In this document: positions 58,547-64,000 of the stretch, piece by piece
Numbering within the stretch: position 1 is the stretch's first letter
Layout of the letters: each line of letters starts with the position of its first letter
DNA from: Sphingobacterium daejeonense
GTDB taxonomy: Bacteria; Bacteroidota; Bacteroidia; Sphingobacteriales; Sphingobacteriaceae
Reading direction: 5' to 3'
Assembly (NCBI RefSeq): GCF_901472535.1
Contig: NZ_LR590470.1
Coordinates: forward strand, 3,534,001-3,598,000
Length of the DNA stretch: 64,000 bases
The notes under the pieces: generated by a model
Told to the model about the DNA's origin: nothing
Database searches by the model: none
What the model saw: the letters and a program-made list of their open reading frames with translations, nothing else
Made by a program: the position numbers and the translations under genes

Positions 58547-59737
58547 CTAGTCTATTATCGCCTTCACACCTGGAAGTGTTTTTCCTTCCATGTATTCTAA
58601 CAAAGCACCACCGCCAGTACTCACATAACTAACATGCTCTGTCATACCGAATTTAGAAACAGCTGCAGCAGAATCACCACCACCGATCAATGAAAATGCA
58701 CCGCGCTCAGTTGCTGCAACTACAGCATCTGCAACCGCTTTAGTACCTTTTGCGAAAGTATCCATCTCAAATACACCCATCGGACCGTTCCATAGCAAAG
58801 TATTAGATGCCATAATAACGTCTTTGAAATGTTGAGACGATTCAGGACCGATATCTAAGCCTTGTTTGTCAGCTGGGATCTCATCATTTGGACCATCATA
58901 AACTTCAGCATCATTAGCAAAACGATCAGCAATCTGAGCATCCGTAGGTAATACCAAGTTCACCCCTTTTTCATCAGCTTTCTTAACTAATTCATTTGCT
59001 AGGTCTAATTTATCAAGTTCAACCAATGACTTTCCGATTTCGCCACCGCGAGCTTTCACAAAGGTATAAGCCATACCACCGCCGATGATCAAGTTATCAA
59101 CCTTATCCAATAATGCTTCGATCAATTCTAGCTTATCAGAAACCTTTGCACCACCCATAATTGCTGTAAATGGACGCTCAGGCTTGTTCATAACCTTCTC
59201 AGCATTTTCAATTTCTTTCGCCATTAAATAGCCAAAGTACTTGTTGTCAGGGAAAAATTCAGCAATGATTGCAGTAGAAGCGTGTGCTCTATGTGCAGTA
59301 CCGAATGCATCATTTACATAAACATCTCCTAGATCAGCTAATTTCTTAGCGAAATCACGGTCTCCTTTTTCCTCTTCCTTATGGAATCTCAAGTTCTCTA
59401 ATAATAAAACTTGGCCAGGCTCCAGGTTTTTAGCCTTTTCAACAGCTTGTTCACCAATGCAGTCATCAGCAAACTGAACGTCTACGCCTAATACCTTAGA
59501 AAGGTAATCTACAATATGTTTAAGTGAATATTTATCAGTAGGTCCATCTTTTGGTCTTCCTAAATGTGACATCAAGATAACGGATCCACCGTCTTTTAAG
59601 ATCTTTTTAATAGTTGGTAATGCTCCTTGGATACGGTTATCATCAGTAATATTGAAATCGTCGTCCAATGGAACGTTGAAATCAACTCTAATTAAAGCTT
59701 TCTTTCCTTTGAAATTTAAATCGTCGATAGTTTTCAT
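58547..59737 (-). CDS. pgk: Phosphoglycerate kinase
   Basis: A 396-residue glycolytic enzyme that makes ATP from 1,3-bisphosphoglycerate. The N-terminal signature is [14 protein letters not shown] (13-26), substrate residues lie in [10 protein letters not shown], and nucleotide-binding elements are [15 protein letters not shown] and [27 protein letters not shown] lies near the C-terminus. Length is normal. It is transcribed alone, downstream of the sppA terminator. Confidence 0.97.
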   Translation of the reverse strand: MKTIDDLNFKGKKALIRVDFNVPLDDDFNITDDNRIQGALPTIKKILKDGGSVILMSHLGRPKDGPTDKYSLKHIVDYLSKVLGVDVQFADDCIGEQAVEKAKNLEPGQVLLLENLRFHKEEEKGDRDFAKKLADLGDVYVNDAFGTAHRAHASTAIIAEFFPDNKYFGYLMAKEIENAEKVMNKPERPFTAIMGGAKVSDKLELIEALLDKVDNLIIGGGMAYTFVKARGGEIGKSLVELDKLDLANELVKKADEKGVNLVLPTDAQIADRFANDAEVYDGPNDEIPADKQGLDIGPESSQHFKDVIMASNTLLWNGPMGVFEMDTFAKGTKAVADAVVAATERGAFSLIGGGDSAAAVSKFGMTEHVSYVSTGGGALLEYMEGKTLPGVKAIID

Positions 59738-59780
59738 GTTATTTTTTTATTTCCGGTTGATTTTAGAGTTTAAAGATATA

Positions 59781-59820
59781 AAAAAGGCGCTGATTCAAAA
59801 ATTCTTATCAACGCCTTTTA
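59781..59820 (-). terminator. Intrinsic terminator of sppA
   Basis: On the minus strand AAAAGGCGTTGAT and ATCAGCGCCTTTT form a 13-bp stem with one G-T pair and a loop of about 12 bases, followed by more T. It separates sppA from pgk. Confidence 0.8.
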
Positions 59821-59823
59821 TAT

Positions 59824-61593
59824 TTAATATATTTCAACAAGATACGGGATCCTTGCTTGGATGCCCGATTGTTGGCTAATCCGCTTCATTTCACTGAGGT
59901 ATTTTGCATAATCACCCAATTCATCTTCCAATAACCACAGCTTGATTTTATCTTTCGAGGTTGACCAAATAGATTCAAATGGATCCTTCGCTCTAGGATA
60001 TTCTGAAATCCTGTAATTCTCAAGATTCGCTTTCTTGGCAGCAGCAGCAATAGCTTGATCCAATGTCCCGATTCTATCGACCAACTTCAATTTAACCGCC
60101 TGTTCACCAGTCCAAACACGGCCTTGACCAATGCTATCCACCTGTGCAACATCAATCTTACGGCCATCAGCAACTCTTTTTAAGAATACTTGATAGATTT
60201 TGTTTACTCCGCCTTGGATAATTCCCTTTTCCTCCTCACTCAATAGCCGGTCCATATCAACATCCATATCAGCAAATTTTGCAGTCTTAACCGCTTCAAA
60301 ATGAATACCCAATTTTTCATTGAATAACTTTTGGAAACTAGGAATCAATCCAAATACACCTATTGATCCAGTCAATGTTGCAGGATCAGCAAAGATAGAA
60401 TCTGCAGCCGCAGAGATATAATAACCTCCTGATGCAGCATAGTCACCCATAGAAACTACAACAGGCTTTACTTTTTTCGCTAAATCAACCTCTCTCCAGA
60501 TAGACTCCGAAGCTAGCGCAGAACCACCTGGCGAATTTACGCGCAATACAATCGCTTTGACCTTATCATCCTTACGCAAATCCCTTAATTCCCTGGACAG
60601 TTTATCGCCACCGATCTGACCTTCCATACCTTCACCATCCACAATCTCTCCATTAGCATACAATACTGCAACTCGATCGCCACCTGCTTCTCCAGCATTC
60701 GCCTTGTTTTTATAATCAATTAATGATACTGAAGGAATATCTTTCTTCTCATCAACCCCAATCTTTTCCTTTATTTTTGCTATTACCTGATCCTTATATA
60801 ATAAGTCAGTCACAAAACCATATTTCTTAGCATCCTCAGGCTCGCGAATCAAATACCCATTCGCTATGCTTTTTAAACTATCTTGGGAGATTTTTTTAGT
60901 ACTGGAAATATCCGTAAGAAAAGTATTGTAAATACTGTTTAAATATGAAGATACTTGTTCTTTATTCGCTTCGCTCATGCTATTCATAATAAATGGTTCT
61001 ACAGCACTTTTGTAAGTACCAACTTTTAAAACCTGCATATCAATTCCCAATTTATCCAACCCCTCCTTGAAGAACATTACCGATGAAGCAAGACCTCTGA
61101 AATCAAGCGACCCTTGTGGATGCAAATAAACCTCATCAGCAACTGAATTGATATAATATCCTTTTTGACTCATAACATCGCTATATGCAATTATAAACTT
61201 ATCTGAAGTCTTAAAATCCAATAATGCTTCACGAATGGTTTTCATCGTCGCGAACCCTGTACCTGTACCTGAAACATTCAAATAAATACCTTTAATATTT
61301 GAATCTGTTTTCGCAGCCTTAATTCTAGAAACAATGTCATTAAGACCTAGGCTGCGGGTGCCGGCAAATCCAGGAACATCCAAGCCCTCAAAAGGATTAG
61401 CCTCCGTTTTCTCCGTAATTTCATGGTCTAGGTTTATCATTAGAACAGAATTACTCACTGTTACAGTTTCACTCTTGCTACCGACCGAACTCACCATCAT
61501 GCTAATAACCCCGATCATGATAAAAAACATCAGGATACTGCAAATTATAATACCAGTGATCGTCGCGAGCACATATTTAAAAAATGATCTCAT
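59824..61593 (-). CDS. sppA: Signal peptide peptidase SppA (67 kDa type)
   Basis: A 589-residue inner-membrane serine protease that degrades released signal peptides. One N-terminal transmembrane segment (about 8-34) precedes two tandem S49 domains. The catalytic lysine is K195 (VGTYKSAVEP) and the serine S388 (MGDYAASGGYYIS), the split Lys/Ser dyad of long SppA. It is alone on its transcript, divergent from folK. Confidence 0.95.
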   Translation of the reverse strand: MRSFFKYVLATITGIIICSILMFFIMIGVISMMVSSVGSKSETVTVSNSVLMINLDHEITEKTEANPFEGLDVPGFAGTRSLGLNDIVSRIKAAKTDSNIKGIYLNVSGTGTGFATMKTIREALLDFKTSDKFIIAYSDVMSQKGYYINSVADEVYLHPQGSLDFRGLASSVMFFKEGLDKLGIDMQVLKVGTYKSAVEPFIMNSMSEANKEQVSSYLNSIYNTFLTDISSTKKISQDSLKSIANGYLIREPEDAKKYGFVTDLLYKDQVIAKIKEKIGVDEKKDIPSVSLIDYKNKANAGEAGGDRVAVLYANGEIVDGEGMEGQIGGDKLSRELRDLRKDDKVKAIVLRVNSPGGSALASESIWREVDLAKKVKPVVVSMGDYAASGGYYISAAADSIFADPATLTGSIGVFGLIPSFQKLFNEKLGIHFEAVKTAKFADMDVDMDRLLSEEEKGIIQGGVNKIYQVFLKRVADGRKIDVAQVDSIGQGRVWTGEQAVKLKLVDRIGTLDQAIAAAAKKANLENYRISEYPRAKDPFESIWSTSKDKIKLWLLEDELGDYAKYLSEMKRISQQSGIQARIPYLVEIY

Positions 61594-61668
61594 ATAACTT
61601 TATTTTTTGTAGTGTCGTAAATTTAAGCTATTATTCCGATTATCATAAACTATTCATATATTAAACTC

Positions 61669-62172
61669 ATGAATACAGTTTACCTACTATTAGGGGCTAA
61701 TATTGGGAATCCAATTAAACAACTGAAGGACGCCATCATTGAAATTGAATCGAGAATTGGCAAAATCACACTGACTTCAAAAGTTTATGAATCCGAAGCA
61801 TGGGGAGTGGAGGATCAACCAATCTTTCTCAATCAAGTAATTGCCGTTGAAACAAAACTTTCAGCCCAAAGAGTCCTGCAGGATATCCTCAAAATTGAAC
61901 TCGTTCTAGGAAGAATAAGAGGCCAACGTTGGGGATCCAGGGTAATCGATATCGATATCCTATACTATAACAATGATATAATTCACAGTGAAGATCTTCA
62001 AGTACCCCACCCCTATATTCAAGAGAGAAATTTTACATTAATTCCATTAGCGGAAATAGCTGCAGATTACATTCATCCGATTTTTAAGAAAACAAATAAA
62101 GAACTACTTGATGAATCTAAGGACCCTCTAAAAGTTAATATTTCTAAAAATGAAACCTTATCAAATTATTGA
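61669..62172 (+). CDS. folK: HPPK, 2-amino-4-hydroxy-6-hydroxymethyldihydropteridine diphosphokinase
   Basis: A 167-residue enzyme of folate synthesis that pyrophosphorylates 6-hydroxymethyl-dihydropterin. Motifs are LLLGANIGNP (5-14), FLNQVIAVET, and GQRWGSRVIDIDILYY with the metal-binding Asp pair, then VPHPYIQERNFTLIPLAEIA. Length is normal. Its last 23 bases overlap the start of the Hpt gene in another frame, so the two are translated together. Confidence 0.95.
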   Translation: MNTVYLLLGANIGNPIKQLKDAIIEIESRIGKITLTSKVYESEAWGVEDQPIFLNQVIAVETKLSAQRVLQDILKIELVLGRIRGQRWGSRVIDIDILYYNNDIIHSEDLQVPHPYIQERNFTLIPLAEIAADYIHPIFKKTNKELLDESKDPLKVNISKNETLSNY

Positions 62173-62503
62173 TGTTGATGCTCTCGAGGAAAGCATGATG
62201 AACAACAAGGAAATCATCAAACAGATGATCCCAATGTATCTTGGACAAGGTGTACAGGACTTTAATGACCTAGAAAATGCAGTAGAAGCTCAAAATCACG
62301 CAGAAATAAAAGCCAAAGCTCACCATATTAAGCCTACAATGCAATACCTTGGCGCTACTGAATTGAGACTTAAATTCCAAGAACTCGAAGATGCAGGTGC
62401 TAACCAAGAACCTATAAATGCAATAAAAGACCTTTTTATGGATATCAAAAAAGACTTCGAACTGGCAATGGCCGAACTTAAAACCTACCAAGAATCTTTA
62501 TAA
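62150..62503 (+). CDS. Histidine phosphotransfer (Hpt) domain protein
   Basis: A 117-residue four-helix protein with the Hpt phosphorylation motif AHHIKPTMQYLGA (phosphoacceptor probably H58, with Lys61 three residues on). It has no other domain, so it would shuttle phosphate between a hybrid histidine kinase and a response regulator encoded elsewhere. It overlaps the end of folK by 23 bases. No kinase or regulator gene is nearby. Confidence 0.88.
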   Translation: MKPYQIIDVDALEESMMNNKEIIKQMIPMYLGQGVQDFNDLENAVEAQNHAEIKAKAHHIKPTMQYLGATELRLKFQELEDAGANQEPINAIKDLFMDIKKDFELAMAELKTYQESL

Positions 62504-62659
62504 AAAAGCCGTTCCTTAAGCGGAGACGAAAGGCGGTTACTGGTGTTTCCTCTCCATCACTAAGAATAATAAAACATTCACTCTACTTAACATAAGATTT
62601 ATTATCATACGGTATTCAAGCCTCCTTATCCCCCACCGCATAATGAGAATAAAAAAATC

Positions 62660-63331
62660 TTACTTAACCGTCCTAAAGTGAATAAACGAGAATAGTATAT
62701 AGAGTAGCAATATAATAGGCAATGCTAAAAACTTCAATAAGAATAGAAGTAAGACACTGACCATCAAAAACAGATATTTATATTTATTGATATCCCAACT
62801 TAGGCTACTTAATTTCATGGAGAACAATTTGATTTCAGAAACCAGCAATAAACTGGAAACAATGGCAATTGCCAACAATATCCATGTATTTTTTAATGCA
62901 GGATAACTTTCTGCAATAAATGGTAGGGAAACAATAAAAAAAGTGTTCATTGGCGTGTTAACACCGATAAAATCCGTTGTCTGTCGCGTATCGATATTGA
63001 ACTTTGCCAATCTCAGAGCTGAGAAAACTGTAATTATAAAGCCTAAATAAGGAAGAAACGGGCTTGTTGTATTATCTTGAAGCATCGTGAAAATTATCGC
63101 ACCAGGCAAAAAGCCAAAGCTGATCACATCTGCCAAGGAATCCAATTCTTTTCCGATGAGCGACTTGACATGTAAGGCCCTTGCAGACATACCATCAAAG
63201 AAGTCAAAAATCCCAGAGGCTAATACACAGTAGAAAGCCAATAGATATTCTTGATTCAGCACCATCACTGTTCCGATACAGCCACTAAACAAATTAAGTG
63301 AGGTAATAGTATTAGGTATGTATTTCTTCAT
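62660..63331 (-). CDS. pssA: CDP-diacylglycerol-serine O-phosphatidyltransferase
   Basis: A 223-residue integral membrane enzyme that makes phosphatidylserine. The CDP-alcohol phosphotransferase motif D-G-x2-A-R-x8-G-x3-D-x3-D is complete (Asp46 to Asp68, in FDGMSARALHVKSLIGKELD). About six hydrophobic helices follow. The start is set at ATG 63329-63331 (MKKYIPNTITSLNLF). The ATG eight codons upstream lies inside the rho terminator and is not credible. Confidence 0.93.
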   Translation of the reverse strand: MKKYIPNTITSLNLFSGCIGTVMVLNQEYLLAFYCVLASGIFDFFDGMSARALHVKSLIGKELDSLADVISFGFLPGAIIFTMLQDNTTSPFLPYLGFIITVFSALRLAKFNIDTRQTTDFIGVNTPMNTFFIVSLPFIAESYPALKNTWILLAIAIVSSLLLVSEIKLFSMKLSSLSWDINKYKYLFLMVSVLLLFLLKFLALPIILLLYILFSFIHFRTVK

Positions 63332-63364
63332 AAAAAAAAGCCATCTTTTATGCAAAGATGGCTT
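63332..63364 (-). terminator. Intrinsic terminator of rho
   Basis: An 11-bp perfect stem, AAGCCATCTTT / AAAGATGGCTT (63338-63348 and 63354-63364), is followed on the minus strand by T8, right at the pssA start codon. Confidence 0.85.
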
Positions 63365-63389
63365 AAAAATATCAATTTATGATGGCTTT

Positions 63390-64000
63390 TTAGCCATTCA
63401 TGCTAATTAAAAATTCTGAGTTTGATTTTGTGCCACGCATTTGAGTCAATAAGAACTCCATAGCCTCTTGTGAATTCATGTCTGCTAAATGGTTTCTCAA
63501 CACCCATAGACGTTGCAATTCTTCGCGGTCTACCAATAGATCGTCGCGTCTTGTACTAGAAGCTGTAAGATCGATAGCAGGGAAGATACGTTTGTTAGAC
63601 AACTTACGGTCTAATTGAAGTTCCATATTACCAGTACCTTTAAATTCTTCAAAGATCACTTCGTCCATTTTCGAACCTGTTTCTGTTAATGCTGTTGCCA
63701 AGATCGTCAATGAACCACCATTTTCGATATTTCTCGCTGCACCAAAGAAACGTTTTGGTTTATGCAATGCATTAGCATCCACACCACCAGAAAGGATTTT
63801 TCCTGAAGCTGGAGCTACAGTATTGTATGCACGAGCCAATCTTGTGATGGAATCCAATAAGATTACAACATCATGACCACATTCAACCATACGTTTTGCT
63901 TTTTCCAAAACAATATTTGCAATTTTAACGTGGCGGTCAGCTGGCTCATCGAATGTAGATGACACAACCTCTGCGCGTACGCTTCTTGCCATATCAGTAA
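63390..64000 (-). CDS. rho: Transcription termination factor Rho (5' part off window)
   Basis: The C-terminal 202 residues of the hexameric RNA helicase that ends transcription. Visible motifs are [35 protein letters not shown] (Walker B), the Q-loop region [21 protein letters not shown], the R-loop segment [26 protein letters not shown], and the ending typical of Rho. The frame is open to the right edge. It is followed by a strong terminator that overlaps the start of pssA. Confidence 0.97.
   Translation of the reverse strand, partial: TDMARSVRAEVVSSTFDEPADRHVKIANIVLEKAKRMVECGHDVVILLDSITRLARAYNTVAPASGKILSGGVDANALHKPKRFFGAARNIENGGSLTILATALTETGSKMDEVIFEEFKGTGNMELQLDRKLSNKRIFPAIDLTASSTRRDDLLVDREELQRLWVLRNHLADMNSQEAMEFLLTQMRGTKSNSEFLISMNG

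Overview
The window is a 64 kb stretch of a Bacteroidota chromosome, most likely from the family Sphingobacteriaceae (Sphingobacterium-like). That placement is an inference from two SusC/SusD outer-membrane uptake pairs, Bacteroidota-type TAnnTTTG promoter boxes with few strong Shine-Dalgarno sites, an AT-rich genome, a probable glycine-lipid synthesis pair, and the order CBS protein - nadK - uppS - bamA - skp - skp. Most of the region is ordinary core genome. No prophage, conjugative element or CRISPR array was seen.

Layout. 0-7 kb: a UvrD/PcrA-type helicase (cut by the left edge), a chloramphenicol acetyltransferase-like gene facing a VanX-like lipoprotein, dnaB, then an SDR - yqeY - ElaA-like operon. 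7-13.4 kb: a leftward susC - susD - DUF5689 operon whose last gene is frameshifted. 13.5-15.4 kb: an acyltransferase pair resembling GlsB/GlsA. 15.5-22 kb: CBS protein, nadK, uppS, bamA and two skp genes for envelope biogenesis. 22-31.7 kb: a broken GMC oxidoreductase, two Fe-S proteins, tRNA-Leu, a Ppx/GppA phosphatase, a Gfo/Idh oxidoreductase, a small lipoprotein and ppc. 31.9-37.6 kb: FUSC transporter, ypdA-like, tetR-like and murB genes (all frameshifted) and an ECF sigma factor. 37.7-41.7 kb: a PfkB kinase, tRNA-Asn, xylA and xylB. 42-50 kb: a rightward susC - susD - DUF1080x2 - Tat-signal Gfo/Idh operon, a candidate 3-keto-glycoside locus. 50-58.5 kb: two arrays of mini-hairpin repeats, an AT-rich membrane-protein gene, a second tRNA-Asn, mgtE, a 946-residue putative outer-membrane metallopeptidase, and an IS4-family element inserted inside one repeat hairpin. 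58.5-64 kb: pgk, sppA, folK, an Hpt protein, pssA and the 3' part of rho.

Three things stand out. First, about 16 single-base frameshifts lie in 11 otherwise well-conserved genes, mostly as an extra base in a short homopolymer. A tRNA-Asn copy with one extra base in its D-loop fits the same pattern. Indel errors in the sequence are more likely than real gene decay. Second, the dispersed repeats are built from hairpins with a 5-6 bp stem and a three-base loop. Their stems differ by compensatory changes, and an IS4 element has landed in one of them with a 9-bp target duplication. Third, the 946-residue protein appears to join a HExxH metallopeptidase, a beta-propeller-like middle and a C-terminal beta-barrel in one chain.
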